A stretch of DNA of 64,000 bases from CAZDBA01 sp965224765 (GTDB lineage: Bacteria; Planctomycetota; Planctomycetia; Pirellulales; Pirellulaceae). The notes beneath the pieces were generated by a model, which saw nothing but the letters and a program-made list of their open reading frames with translations, was not told the origin of the DNA and did no database searches. Below are positions 47,162 through 57,276 of this stretch, one piece after another. The position numbers and the translations under genes were made by a program. The stretch spans positions 186,001 through 250,000 of the forward strand of contig CBDDAC010000043.1 of assembly GCA_965224765.1 (NCBI GenBank), given 5' to 3'. Positions within the stretch are counted from its first letter, which is position 1. Every line of letters starts with the position of its first letter.

Positions 47162-48079
47162 ATGATAAAACGAGTTACGACAGATGCTGAGGCGTTCAGC
47201 GCAAACTCAATTCCTCCGACGGAATTGCGCGAAACCATTTTGGACAAAACGAGTCGGCTGGTCATGCTACCGGATATCGCCGCACGGGCATTACGGATGG
47301 CGACCGATCCAGAAACATCAATCAAGTCTTTTGCCCATTTAGTTCAGAGAGATATCAAACTCGCGTCCGATGTCCTTTCGCTGGCAAACGGCGTGATGTA
47401 TTCCGCAGGCCAAACGACTGCAAGCTTGCCTCATGCAATTGCCCGACTTGGTTTTGAAAAATGCAAAAATCTTGTTATCGCCTCAAGCATCAAAAGTGCC
47501 ATTTGCGGGATGGAATTGGACACCCAATGGACGAGAAATGTTCTGTGGAAACACAGTATTACAACGGGCGTGATTGCAGTTGATCTCAATCGACGACTTC
47601 ATGCGGGGTTTGCCGGCGACGAATTTGCTGCTGGACTAATCCACGACTTTGGTCGCCTACTTATGGCTACCGCCTTCCCAGATTCCTTCGCCACTTTTGA
47701 TTCCTTGAATTTTGACGAGTCTGCGGAAACTCTGGAACGGGAGAACGAGGCTACCGGAAGCAATCATTGCGTTGTTGGCGCATGGTTCGCCGCTACTCAG
47801 GGCTTGCCAAAATCGCTTTGTGACGTCATTCGCAATCACCACACGCCAGAGCAATGCAATGAGAACCTGCGTCTGGTGGCACTTACGGCCATTGCCGATC
47901 ATATGGCCAACTATCACCATCGCTTTGGCGAGTCTGGAGAGTACGACCCAAAATCCAATTCGGCAGTAGAACTGCTGGAACAAACGGGCATCAAGAATGC
48001 TCGTTCCGAGTTTCAGCGAATTGCATCGGACGTTTTGGCAACAAGCGTCGCTGAAGCAGATCACATTATTTCAAACTAG
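47162..48079 (+). CDS. HDOD-domain protein
   Basis: 305 residues with an HDOD domain: LVMLPDIAARALRMA, LVQRDIKLASDVLSLANG, SLPHAIARLGFEKCKNLVI, AAGLIHDFGRLLMATAF and IRNHHTPEQC. HDOD proteins are signalling modules often linked to chemotaxis or cyclic-di-nucleotide control. Here it lies 33 bp after cheY and 32 bp before cheB, inside the operon. Confidence 0.87.
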   Translation: MIKRVTTDAEAFSANSIPPTELRETILDKTSRLVMLPDIAARALRMATDPETSIKSFAHLVQRDIKLASDVLSLANGVMYSAGQTTASLPHAIARLGFEKCKNLVIASSIKSAICGMELDTQWTRNVLWKHSITTGVIAVDLNRRLHAGFAGDEFAAGLIHDFGRLLMATAFPDSFATFDSLNFDESAETLERENEATGSNHCVVGAWFAATQGLPKSLCDVIRNHHTPEQCNENLRLVALTAIADHMANYHHRFGESGEYDPKSNSAVELLEQTGIKNARSEFQRIASDVLATSVAEADHIISN

Positions 48080-48111
48080 TCGAATTGCAGTATCGCATCA
48101 GAGGATCTGAG

Positions 48112-49189
48112 ATGAAAAAAACAATTAAGGTAATGACCGCGGACGACTCGGCAGTCGTTCGGCGAATCCTGAAGGAAGTGCTGGAAAAGAACGAACTCAT
48201 TGAGGTCGTTTATCAGGCTCGCGACGGTGCCGATGCGATAGGGCATTTCGCCCAATCCAAGCCGGATGTTGTTGTGTTGGATGTTGAGATGCCCATTATG
48301 AGTGGCCTGGAGGCTGCTGCGGCTATTAAAGCGCTGGATTCCAATGTACCTATCATCATGTTCAGTGCGGTTACGGTTCAAGGTGCGGAAACGACACTGG
48401 ATGCGTTGTCACGAGGAGCGTCCGACTACATCACCAAGCCCTCAATGGTCGGGCACCTCTCTGATGCCAAGTCGCACATCTCAGATCAACTGGTTCCGAA
48501 GATCATAAGCTGGGGACAAGCCAAGGCGGACGGGACCCGTAGATGGTGCGAACCTAAGACGCGGTGGCAAACCGACACCGACATCTGACAAGCAGATCGC
48601 GCCATTTGACGTCATCACGGTCGGAGTTTCCACGGGTGGCCCCGAGGCACTCAAAGAGTTTCTGGCCCAGTTTCCCGCGGACTTCAGCTGTCCGATTGTG
48701 ATTGTGCAGCACATGCCGCCCGTGTTCACGCGTATTTTGGCACAACGACTTGACGCCACTTGCCTATTGAACGTTTCTGAAGCCGAAGAAGGGAGTGTCA
48801 TTGAACCGGGCAAAGTCCTGATCGCTCCTGGAGACTTCCATATGGAAGTTGTTCGCGATGGACTGAAAGTCGTTGCCACACTGAATCAGAATCCCATGGT
48901 CAATTTCTGCCGTCCTGCAGTCGACAATCTTTTCAAAAGTGTTGTGAAGGTATTTGGCAAGGAAACGCTGGGAGTCATTCTCACTGGCATGGGAGCAGAT
49001 GGACTCAACGGCTGCAAAGAGATTCGCGAGAAAGGCGGGCAAGTAATGGCACAGGACAGTGAATCCAGTTCCGTTTGGGGAATGCCTGGGGCCGTCGCTG
49101 ATGCTCAATTGGTAAGTTGCCTGCTCCCACCGGCGGAATTGGCCAAACGAATAGTGGAAAACTCCAGTAACAATTGCCTCCAAGACTAA
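48112..49189 (+). CDS. cheB: CheB protein-glutamate methylesterase (frameshifted at about 48541)
   Basis: Two-domain CheB read in two frames. The receiver (ADDSAVVRRIL, VVLDVEMPIMSG, SDYITKPS) runs from ATG 48112 and is broken at about 48541. The catalytic domain follows one frame over with VGVSTGGPEAL (Ser), IVQHMPPVFT (His) and ILTGMGADGLNG (Asp), ending at 49189. Skipping one base near 48541 joins ADGTR to DGANLRRGG and restores a protein of about 358 residues, the normal CheB size. Demethylates or deamidates receptors. Followed 23 bp later by cheR. Confidence 0.88.
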
Positions 49190-49212
49190 CCAACAAGAAT
49201 CGAAAACGACCG

Positions 49213-50049
49213 ATGGAAACGACCACCGTGCCAATTGCCTCATCTGACATTGAGTATCTGCAAGCCCTGCTTGTGGAAAGATCAGGCCATGTTATCTCGA
49301 CTCAGCAAGCCTATCTGTTTGAGACGAAGCTAAAACCTGTCCTCGATGCCGAAGGTATGACTTCGGTACATCAGCTCGTTGCGAAAATGCGAACCTCACC
49401 GTCATGTCGCATCGCCGACGATGTTACCGAAGCGATGACGATTAACGAGTCATTCTTCTTCCGCGACATCCATCCGTTTGAAACACTGCGTGACTCCGTT
49501 CTGCCAGACCTATTGAAGCAGAAGGAATCACAGCAAGAGTTATCCTTTTGGTGCGGTGCTTGTAGCAGCGGCCAGGAACCCTATAGCATCGCGATAACAC
49601 TTCGAGAAAGTTTCCCGGAACTAGTCGATTGGAAAATCAATATACTTGCGACCGACATTTCGGACGAAGTTATGGAGAAAGCCGACAAGGGTGAGTATAC
49701 ACAATTTGAAGTCAATCGAGGAATGCCAGCCAGAATGTTAATCAAGTACTTTTATCGAGAAGGCGCCAGCTGGTTCGTCAAAGACGAAATCCGGGAGATG
49801 CTGCGGTTTCAAAAAGTAAACTTGGTCAAGCCACTACCCATTTATCAAAAATTCGACCTCGTGTTTTTGAGGAATGTACTCATCTACTTTTCTGCCGCAA
49901 CCAAAGAGGAAATTTTGAAAAAAATCCGATCGGTGATCACCGATGACGGTTTTCTTTTTCTTGGTGGCGGCGAAAGTCTCCTAAAACTTAACGTTCAGTT
50001 TCAACGAAAAACCGTTGGACAATCAGCCTATTTCCGTCCAACTAACTAG
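49213..50049 (+). CDS. cheR: CheR chemotaxis methyltransferase
   Basis: 278 residues from ATG 49213. The N-terminal helical CheR domain has MTINESFFFRDIHPFE. The SAM domain has LSFWCGACSSGQEPYSIAI, ILATDISDEVMEKAD and DLVFLRNVLIYFSAATKEEI. Methylates receptor glutamates, opposing CheB. 23 bp after cheB and 9 bp before cheX. Confidence 0.92.
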   Translation: METTTVPIASSDIEYLQALLVERSGHVISTQQAYLFETKLKPVLDAEGMTSVHQLVAKMRTSPSCRIADDVTEAMTINESFFFRDIHPFETLRDSVLPDLLKQKESQQELSFWCGACSSGQEPYSIAITLRESFPELVDWKINILATDISDEVMEKADKGEYTQFEVNRGMPARMLIKYFYREGASWFVKDEIREMLRFQKVNLVKPLPIYQKFDLVFLRNVLIYFSAATKEEILKKIRSVITDDGFLFLGGGESLLKLNVQFQRKTVGQSAYFRPTN

Positions 50050-50058
50050 GAATTCTTT

Positions 50059-50529
50059 ATGAAAATCACGACTGAATTATTATCCGGTGCGATGTTTGAC
50101 ACATGTCAAACAATGCTCGGAATGGAAATTCTTGAGCGTTCCAAAGACGCTCCGGAAACACCTCCTGAGCTGTTCGCTTCGATTGGCATTAGTGGAGATT
50201 TCAACGTAGCCGTTGAAGTTTCGCTTTGCCAAGTCGCTGGTAGATCTATCGCAAGCGCAATGTTTGATATGGCTCCGAGTGAAGTCGACGGAGAAGAAAT
50301 TGCCGATGCGATTTCTGAAATCGCGAATATTATTGGCGGCAACATCAAAGGAATGTTTGGGGGAGAGTGCCAGTTGTCGCTCCCAAGCTTCACGAATCAG
50401 CCTAAACACAACTTGAATGAGAATTCACACCAAGTTTCATTTGACCTGTGTGGGGGCGTTATGAACGTCTTATTTCAACCCTTGGATACGACCGTTCAAC
50501 CCACGACAAACACCAAACAAAAGATTTAG
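50059..50529 (+). CDS. CheX-like CheY-P phosphatase
   Basis: 156 residues with the CheX/CheC pattern: SIASAMFDMAPSEVDGEEIA followed by the active-helix motif DAISEIANIIGGNIKGMF (Glu and Asn two turns apart, as in CheX E..N). Likely dephosphorylates CheY. It sits directly before the second cheY. Confidence 0.8.
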   Translation: MKITTELLSGAMFDTCQTMLGMEILERSKDAPETPPELFASIGISGDFNVAVEVSLCQVAGRSIASAMFDMAPSEVDGEEIADAISEIANIIGGNIKGMFGGECQLSLPSFTNQPKHNLNENSHQVSFDLCGGVMNVLFQPLDTTVQPTTNTKQKI

Positions 50530-50550
50530 CAGAGCAATCAAAGGACCATC

Positions 50551-50913
50551 ATGAAATTATTAATAGTCGATGACAGCAAAGCAATGCGAATGATTATCAT
50601 TCGGACATTAAAAGCGGCAGGTTTTTCCAAGATCGAAACACTCGAAGCATCGAGTGGGGTCGAGGCGATTTCCGTGTTGTCAAACGAAACTCCAGACTTG
50701 ATACTGTCAGATTGGAACATGCCTGAGATGAACGGCATTGAATTTTTGACCAAGTTGCGTGAGACCGGAAACAACATTCGATTCGGTTTCATCACTTCGG
50801 AGAGCGGTGCTGACACCCTTACACAAGCCAAAGAAGCAGGTGCAGAATTCGTCATTACCAAACCGTTCTCACCCGAAAAATTTGAAATGGTACTGTCCCC
50901 AATTCTTTCTTAA
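50551..50913 (+). CDS. CheY-like response regulator (second copy)
   Basis: 120-residue receiver: LIVDDSKAMRM, phosphorylation Asp in LILSDWNMPEMNG, GFITSESG (Thr/Ser) and FVITKPFSPE (Lys). Resembles the first receiver but clearly diverged. 21 bp after the cheX-like gene. Confidence 0.9.
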   Translation: MKLLIVDDSKAMRMIIIRTLKAAGFSKIETLEASSGVEAISVLSNETPDLILSDWNMPEMNGIEFLTKLRETGNNIRFGFITSESGADTLTQAKEAGAEFVITKPFSPEKFEMVLSPILS

Positions 50914-50964
50914 AAATCCTTCACAATCCCGCCATAGTAATCCTCTGATAAAAGGATCTGATCC

Positions 50965-51444
50965 ATGTCCACAAGCCCGCTACTGCCCGAAGAAACGAAA
51001 GTTCACGATTTGTTGAGCAGCCTTTACGGCGCCGATATTCAAATCGCTATGACAGAGACCCGAGTCGCAATGGACGACATCTGCGTTCTGGCAACTTACT
51101 GCAGCGACGATGGAAAAGTCGCGCGCACCATTTCATGCGATTACGCATATGCCAATCGGGCCGGTGCTGCGTTAACGATGTTCCCGGCCGGAGGCGCCGA
51201 TGACGCAATCAAGGCCAAAGAGATTCCAGAAAACTACCTCGACAACTTGAAAGAAGTCCTTAATATCAGCGTCAATCTGTTCCCTGAAACGCCTGACTCT
51301 CGCCTTGTTTTGGGGGAAATATTCGCGTCAAAAGATGAAATCGAAGAAAAGCAAACAGAAGCCGTTTCTGATTCAATGGTTAGTTTCGAAGTCAACTTTC
51401 CACGCTATGGAAATGGCATAATTTCATTGTCGATCAGTCAATAA
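50965..51444 (+). CDS. Conserved-looking hypothetical protein in the chemotaxis operon
   Basis: 159 residues, acidic and soluble. It has no signal peptide or membrane helix. A segment NYLDNLKEVLNISVNLFPE has Glu and Asn spacing loosely reminiscent of CheC/CheX helices, but I cannot assign it. Last gene of the locus, 51 bp after the second receiver. Confidence 0.6.
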   Translation: MSTSPLLPEETKVHDLLSSLYGADIQIAMTETRVAMDDICVLATYCSDDGKVARTISCDYAYANRAGAALTMFPAGGADDAIKAKEIPENYLDNLKEVLNISVNLFPETPDSRLVLGEIFASKDEIEEKQTEAVSDSMVSFEVNFPRYGNGIISLSISQ

Positions 51445-51539
51445 TACCATCTCGCGGAATGACGTTTGTCGATATTTTCCTTCCGCAGTATTTATGAAGG
51501 CTCGCAATGAGGATCCATCGAGGCACTTTGATGGCTCAC

Positions 51540-53132
51540 CTATTCACCCGTTGTGTACAAAAGGCAGAGCTTAGGTGGAGCCAGCGATCGAACGTTATCA
51601 AATGCAGCCGCGGACCGGGAATAATCGAATTGCTTTGAGTTGACGATAAAAACGATCGCGTCACCCGATTTCCATTCCGTATCCGAAATTAATTGCTGTA
51701 ACAAATCCTTCAGCTCGGGTGATGAAGTTTGATAATCACATTGTTTGTCGATCCAAGGTTTGTCTATCTTCCATGAGATGGAACGCTGGTCATCTGAAAA
51801 GCGTTCCGAAACGTTCCTTGTTGATCTTGAAAACGGTTTTGGATTGGGCGCCAATTGCACGAAAATCTCGGACTCGACCAGGCCTTTTTGTTCATCCGAG
51901 ACTCTCCTTACGTCAGCCATAAAAATGATCTTGGCAGAAACGATACGGGCGTTCGCAGGGAGTTCTACGTTAGGAAACCTCAAGCCAATCATCTGAGGCC
52001 GGTTTTGCCCATAGTCCATGCAGAATTCAAGGTCGCTGCTGTCCAATGAGACGGAACCCGTCGAAATTTTTTCTTCCGCGTCATCAATTGTGGAGTCAAT
52101 CACACGCTCAAACCTCACAATGTTGAAAGCGGTCGGGTAGCGTTGAAACAACGAAAAGTAGAAAATACAGGACGAAAACCACGTCACCGCAAGAAACAAG
52201 ATTGCGTGGGCAAGCAATCCGAGAGATCGGCGACAAATGGTAGGATCAATGATCGATAGAACGCGACGACGCAGTTGAGTTTTTCTAGTCCAGGCTTGAA
52301 TGATCATCATCGTTCGGAATTGCAAAAATGAATCCGAAAAACAGTTGGCTTTGAGATGACCGGAAATTCCGATATTCGCCGCCAACACGTTCTTCCTCCG
52401 ACCTTGCGCTACCAGCAAGATCGTTTCACTGTATTGAGCTCCATTGACACCCATCGTCAAGACACCGTTGTCGCATGAAATTTCCTGCTCCAATCCAATG
52501 CAACTCCGTGCGTACCAAACCAACGGATTGAACCAGTAAATCGCGGACCCAAAATCAGCAATGCACTTCCATAGAATATCAAACCGCCGCAAGTGAAAAC
52601 CTTCATGCAGCAAAATATTGCGTTGGTCTTCAACGGACCAGTCAAAAAACTCAGGTGGTAGAAAAACTCTTTGAAACAAAACTCCTTTTACGCAGGGGAA
52701 GAAACAGTCTTCGCTTAAAATGACGGGACGCTTCAGCTGGATGCCTTGAGGCAAACATTTGACGTCCACAATCCTGCCCCTCTTGCTGATACACTGCCAT
52801 TCTCCAATCACGATTCTGAGCATTGTCAACAATGATAATGGCAAAGCGATCGCCAGCCAAACGGCTTGAATTATTACCAGCGTCAATTCGGAATAATCTG
52901 GTTTAATAAGTACGGCGAGGGAAAGAAAGGACTGCAAGCCAAAAGCACCCGCGATCAGATTCGTGATCGTCAAGACAAGCAGCGCGCATACCCCCGCAGA
53001 CAAAACCGTAAGTCGTTCGTTGGCGGAAATACGGCGGCGAAGGGGAAAGCCAGTTAAAAGTAATAGTGATCCAATGATCATGAAGCTCTTAATAGAAGCA
53101 TCAATCAAGACATGGCCAATTTCGATATTCAT
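51540..53132 (-). CDS. BlaR1-type M56 membrane metalloprotease sensor
   Basis: 530 residues. Four N-terminal/central membrane helices surround the M56 zinc motif LLHEGFHLRRFDILWK (HExxH), with the third-ligand region EQEISCDNGVL. A further helix (LGLLAHAILFLAVTWFSSCIF) leads to an extracytoplasmic C-terminal domain of about 180 residues, unlike the penicillin-binding sensor of true BlaR1. It ends near VKSLAPPKLCLLYT-like sequence. It starts 6 bp after the blaI stop, so the two form a sensor-protease/repressor pair. The signal it senses is unknown. Confidence 0.82.
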   Translation of the reverse strand: MNIEIGHVLIDASIKSFMIIGSLLLLTGFPLRRRISANERLTVLSAGVCALLVLTITNLIAGAFGLQSFLSLAVLIKPDYSELTLVIIQAVWLAIALPLSLLTMLRIVIGEWQCISKRGRIVDVKCLPQGIQLKRPVILSEDCFFPCVKGVLFQRVFLPPEFFDWSVEDQRNILLHEGFHLRRFDILWKCIADFGSAIYWFNPLVWYARSCIGLEQEISCDNGVLTMGVNGAQYSETILLVAQGRRKNVLAANIGISGHLKANCFSDSFLQFRTMMIIQAWTRKTQLRRRVLSIIDPTICRRSLGLLAHAILFLAVTWFSSCIFYFSLFQRYPTAFNIVRFERVIDSTIDDAEEKISTGSVSLDSSDLEFCMDYGQNRPQMIGLRFPNVELPANARIVSAKIIFMADVRRVSDEQKGLVESEIFVQLAPNPKPFSRSTRNVSERFSDDQRSISWKIDKPWIDKQCDYQTSSPELKDLLQQLISDTEWKSGDAIVFIVNSKQFDYSRSAAAFDNVRSLAPPKLCLLYTTGE

Positions 53133-53138
53133 TTGCGA

Positions 53139-53596
53139 TCAATCTGACGGTTCGCCATGTTCTTTATCTCGAAGTCCTCCAAGCAGTCGTCTGACATTGT
53201 CGATTTCGAGATCCTGGACCTGTGGGTTTTGGGTGTCCTTGATCACGTTGGCAAATCCTAGTGCACGTGATTCGTCAAAAAACGGCTTGATAACCTCGCG
53301 GAACAACTTGGTCCCTTGCTCGGAGCGCGATCTAGCAGGGGCCGATAGCGATAATTGCGGCCGATCCGTTCGAACTTCGCAAATCGTTCTTCTACAAGCG
53401 AATCAATGAGCCGACGCACAGAATTGCACCTAGCTTCGAGCGTAAGATTAGCTTGAACGTCCTGAGCCGTTAAGGGTTCCAGTTGATAAACCAAGTACAA
53501 GGCTTCGCAATCTCTGGCAGAAAGTTCCTGGATTCCCGTATTCACAATACGTTTCTTCTTCGTTTGGGGGAATTTCGGCGTGTTGCAATTCATCAC
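53139..53596 (-). CDS. BlaI/MecI-family repressor (frameshifted at about 53340)
   Basis: Winged-helix repressor. The N-terminal part reads LSARDCEALYLVYQLEPLTA, NSVRRLIDSLVEERFAKF and YRYRP. The frame then breaks at a run of four C. With five C the protein continues as PARSRSEQGTKLFREVIK and on through FANVIKDTQNPQVQDLEIDN to a TGA at 53139-53141, just before the M56 gene. The intact length of about 152 residues fits the family. This is the only deletion-type frameshift seen in the window. Partner of the M56 protease, which would cleave it. Confidence 0.8.
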
Positions 53597-53697
53597 AATT
53601 TAAAATCGATATCCTTAAAACTTCACTTGCGTGCATTTAATCCAGGAAAACATCATTTTATCGACGATATTTTCAACAAACAATAGCTTTACCGAAT

Positions 53698-53723
53698 TTA
53701 AATGCACCTTCATGTGCATTTAA
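53698..53723. promoter_or_regulatory. Palindrome upstream of blaI-like gene (candidate BlaI operator)
   Basis: TTAAATGCAC and GTGCATTTAA are perfect 10-base arms six bases apart. The half-site GTGCATTTAA recurs at 53631-53640, 35 bases before the repressor start. BlaI/MecI repressors bind such dyads in their own promoters. The rest of the 407-bp gap 53597-54003 shows no gene. Confidence 0.6.
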
Positions 53724-54003
53724 TGTTGACTCGCACGCCGACGAGTATAGACTGAGCTTCGACTGGTAAAAGCTCAACACTGTTTTCGGAGTCGAAAATT
53801 GTTGGGTGAACTGGCCCCATCGTATTGGAGATATTTGTTCAAAGAGACTGCCAACAGGCAACAACGTAGTGTTTGATTTCAGATAGCCCCAGGCAATTCA
53901 GAGGCGAAACCGCAGTTGATCATTCACTGTAATTTGCGCATCAACTCATAATTCAAGCATTATTTGGTTCCGAAATCACTTCCCTAAAAGAGATCAAGAA
54001 AAA

Positions 54004-54582
54004 ATGACCCAAACGAAATCGATCAAAAAAGCATTCACTCTGGTAGAACTTTTGGTGGTGATAGCCATCATCGGGATTTTGATTGGAATGTTGCTGCCGG
54101 CCGTTCAAATGGTCCGAGAGGCCGCTCGAAGAACAGCCTGTGCGAACAACGTCAGACAATTGAGTTTGGCATGCCACAATTTCGTAAGTTCCTTTGGCAA
54201 GTTTCCACAAGGAGCCTATTCCGCAATCGATGATGATGCCGGCAACGACGACGATGGCTGGGGTTGGGGCACCTACATTTTGCCCTACGTGGAACAGGGC
54301 AATCTGTACGACAATTTGGACCCGAGGGTTTCGGACCAACCTGGGGTCTTTCGGGACACATTCGACGCAACCGGTGCGATAATCGTAGGTGGTGATCAAG
54401 TGCTCAGCATTTTTCGCTGTCCAAGTTCAGACCTCGAAAACCATGCACCCGCCGTGGTGTTACAGGCGGAGGAATTTCCGTTTCGATCCCTCCGAGAAGG
54501 GTCGGATATGCAACCAGCGATTACAAAGGATGTGCTGGCCCACCTGACGGCTCACAATACAACATATGTTTTTGGAGGGTGA
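54004..54582 (+). pseudogene. DUF1559 prepilin-type protein, 5' part (interrupted)
   Basis: Planctomycete DUF1559 protein with a type IV pilin-like N-terminus: KKAFTLVELLVVIAIIGIL, cleaved before Phe. The globular part follows (RTACANNVRQLSLACHNF; WGTYILPYVEQGNLYDNLD; IFRCPSSDLENHA). The reading ends at VFGG followed by a stop where an IS4-family element begins. The missing C-terminus lies at about 58713-59144. Together they make one normal DUF1559 gene. Confidence 0.88.
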
Positions 54583-54614
54583 AGGGTGCATGTTTTGCTG
54601 CTTCTTCAAAAAAA

Positions 54615-55034
54615 TCAAGTTGTTGACCCGGGTCCAAATGCTAACCATGCGGATGCGTAGCAGCTGGCTACCTGAATCCCTTTCCAGAGTGTCTCTGGCC
54701 CTGGGACAGATTTGGCGTGGTCAATAAAGCCTCCCAAACGTGAGATGGTACGAATTACTTGGTTTAGTGTCGGGGGTTCTTGGGGAATTTCTTTACCCAG
54801 CACGGAATAAACTGACTTCCATTCACAAGGCTCGAAAATCAATTCACAACTGATATTTGGGCATTCCCGTCCCAGCATACACAGATACATTACTCGCCAA
54901 GCGACAACCATGTACAGGGCGATGGCATTTTCAATCGGCTCAATTTTACGAAACTGGCGACGTTCGATTCTGCAACCGGACTTCAGGGTGCGAAAGAAAA
55001 TTTCGATTTTCCAGTCACGATGCGTCCTTTGTGT
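54615..55034 (-). pseudogene. IS4-family transposase, C-terminal fragment
   Basis: Reads HRDWKIEIFFRTLKSGCRIE (catalytic Glu region), then ALYMVVAWRVMYLCMLGREC and TISRLGGFIDHAKSVPGPET-like sequence ending GPGSTT. This is the C-terminal third of a Tn5-like transposase. The N-terminal part lies at 57571-58647. It was separated by insertion of the serine-recombinase element. Confidence 0.82.
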
Positions 55035-55083
55035 ACGGTATATCTGGGGAGCAGGTTACGATTCGTTTGATTTGATTCATTCA

Positions 55084-57276
55084 TTATTGTCGGTGATTCT
55101 TGGTCGGGGTCGTGAGTTTGACTGGTTTGTTCTTGTCTTTCCAGCTGTGTTGGTAATTGCGAAGCCTGTCTAGCCGCTTCAACTCTTGAGCGTTTGCGAA
55201 GATGGCCCAGTGGCCTCCGGTCTCGGCAACTTTGCGAGCGATGACCCAACCGACTTTACGCCAACGATGCATCGTAGTGACCGGCATCTTTAGATGCATT
55301 GCCAAGTCAGGTAACCACCATTCATCCTCACGCAACTGGCTTTGATCTCGTGGTGATTTGGGCTGTATGCCGCGGCGTTCACGTTCGCGACGCATGAGTT
55401 GGCAGACAGTATTGCGTGTGAATTTCGTCGCCCGCTTTACTGGACGAAAGCCATCCTTGTTCAATGCATCGGCGATTTGTGCCAATGTTTTCCCTTCCTG
55501 CTTGAGATGCTCAACGCGTGCTATTAACTCGCCATAGTTACTCACCTGGTCGTACCTTTGTACAGGGCGGCGGTGAGCAAGATGGCTGACGAAGCCGCCT
55601 GCGAAGCGGACCTCGACGTCCACGTTTTCACTATCACCGTTGACCGTAACAATGACACGTTCAAGTAACGTGCGTGCGATCACTTGACGATCTTCGGGAC
55701 GCGTCGTTTCTGCATTCCATAGCGCTGCGACATCGGCGGACAACTCTTTGATTCGCAGGGCTTCGCTAGTCGTCAGTTCGCCTGGTTGAGCTTCAGTGAA
55801 TCGACGATGCTCCAGACGAAGTTGTTCCTGATCACGAAGTTTCTCTTCCCAGCGACGTTCTAGTTCTCGGGCAACCAGTCGGTTCTCTGGATCAACCGAC
55901 ATGTATTGTCGATGGGCCAAACTGATCTCGTAGTCAATTCTGGCAAGCCGATGTTGCCATTGTTGATTCGCATCGACGCGTCTTTTAACGATGTCACGCG
56001 CAGCGTTGAGACTCAGTTCGATCGCTGCTGGAGTGAGTGCTTCCAGCAGAAGTCGGCCGACAAGCAGATCAAGTTCCGTTCCCGAAAGGCTTTGGCAGCT
56101 TTGTTCGCCATAGTCGAGTTTTCCACGCTGACAGGCGTAACGAAGTCGGTTGCAACTGTAGCCGATCATCATGCTGCGACCACAACGTCCGCACTGCAGG
56201 AGTCCGGCCAACAAGCTCGTACCTCGACCGGGTGATGCAAGAAATCGGCTCTTCCGGCTGTTTTCTTCGAGTTTTCGCTGGTTTGTCTCGAATTGGATCC
56301 ATGTAATGTACGCGTCGAATCGGTCCTTAATCAGGACACGACATTCATCGTGTTTTCGCAACGTGCGACCCGTGGTGGGTCTGCCGGGGATTTTCTTTTT
56401 TGGGTCGATTTCTCGATGGCCCCAACGATACGCTCCGGCATAGATTGGATGATGCAGGAGATTCAATAGCGTCACCCGATTGAGACGACGCCATTGCAAT
56501 TGACCGCGGTCAGCACCGAAGTGGGGACGCACCGGCATTTGAATCTTGTCTTCCACCATGGATCTAAGCAGTCCACTGATACTGCCCCATTTCGAGAATC
56601 GATCAAAGATGCTTCGGACAACAGCTTGAACTTGTTCGTCGGGATCCAGCGCGAAATCACCAGCCGCTGTTCGTACGTACCCAATCGGAGGATGATTGAG
56701 CACTTCTCCGCGAGCGGCTTTGTTGCATAGTCCCAAGTACATTCGATTTTTCAATACATGGAGTTCGGCTTCACTCATCGTTCCTTTGAGACCGAGAAGC
56801 AATCGGTCGTTATGATCACTCGGATCGTAGACGCCATCGGTATCGGCGAGTAGCGTCTGATAGATCGCACACAACTCCAACAGTGCATGCCAGTCTTTGC
56901 CAGACCGTGATAGCCGACTCATCTCCAGACCAAGCACAATCCCCACAGAGTCTTTACTGATCTCGGTGAGCAGTCGTTGGAATCCACTACGCGTTTGGCT
57001 TGACACACCACTCTGTCCAAGGTCTTCGTCGATCACTTCGACCCTGTCTCGCGCCCACCCAAAGGCAACGGCGCGATCGGCCAATGCATATTGCCTAGCC
57101 GTCGACTCTCGATGTTCAAGTACCTGTTGTTGTGTTGACTGGCGCACGTAAACAACTGCCAGTCTGTCTAAATGCGATGACTTGATCTTGGTTGGGATCG
57201 CGGCACTGAGTTGTACTGCGCGATTGTTGATTGACTTGGCAGCTTGATCCAGTTCGGTGGATGTGTTTCTACTCAT
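55084..57276 (-). CDS. Large serine recombinase
   Basis: 730 residues. The resolvase-type catalytic domain has the nucleophile Ser in AVVYVRQSTQQQVLEHRES and LGLEMSRLSRSGKDWHALL. A recombinase domain follows (NHPPIGYVRTAAGDFALD; LHHPIYAGAYRWG), then a zinc ribbon (LAGLLQCGRCGRSM; YACQRGKLDYGEQSC), a coiled coil and an extra C-terminal helix-turn-helix region (WWLPDLAMHLKMPVTTMHRW). Intact and probably active. It would catalyse site-specific insertion and excision of the element. Its start overlaps the small upstream gene by 8 bp. Confidence 0.92.
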   Translation of the reverse strand: MSRNTSTELDQAAKSINNRAVQLSAAIPTKIKSSHLDRLAVVYVRQSTQQQVLEHRESTARQYALADRAVAFGWARDRVEVIDEDLGQSGVSSQTRSGFQRLLTEISKDSVGIVLGLEMSRLSRSGKDWHALLELCAIYQTLLADTDGVYDPSDHNDRLLLGLKGTMSEAELHVLKNRMYLGLCNKAARGEVLNHPPIGYVRTAAGDFALDPDEQVQAVVRSIFDRFSKWGSISGLLRSMVEDKIQMPVRPHFGADRGQLQWRRLNRVTLLNLLHHPIYAGAYRWGHREIDPKKKIPGRPTTGRTLRKHDECRVLIKDRFDAYITWIQFETNQRKLEENSRKSRFLASPGRGTSLLAGLLQCGRCGRSMMIGYSCNRLRYACQRGKLDYGEQSCQSLSGTELDLLVGRLLLEALTPAAIELSLNAARDIVKRRVDANQQWQHRLARIDYEISLAHRQYMSVDPENRLVARELERRWEEKLRDQEQLRLEHRRFTEAQPGELTTSEALRIKELSADVAALWNAETTRPEDRQVIARTLLERVIVTVNGDSENVDVEVRFAGGFVSHLAHRRPVQRYDQVSNYGELIARVEHLKQEGKTLAQIADALNKDGFRPVKRATKFTRNTVCQLMRRERERRGIQPKSPRDQSQLREDEWWLPDLAMHLKMPVTTMHRWRKVGWVIARKVAETGGHWAIFANAQELKRLDRLRNYQHSWKDKNKPVKLTTPTKNHRQ

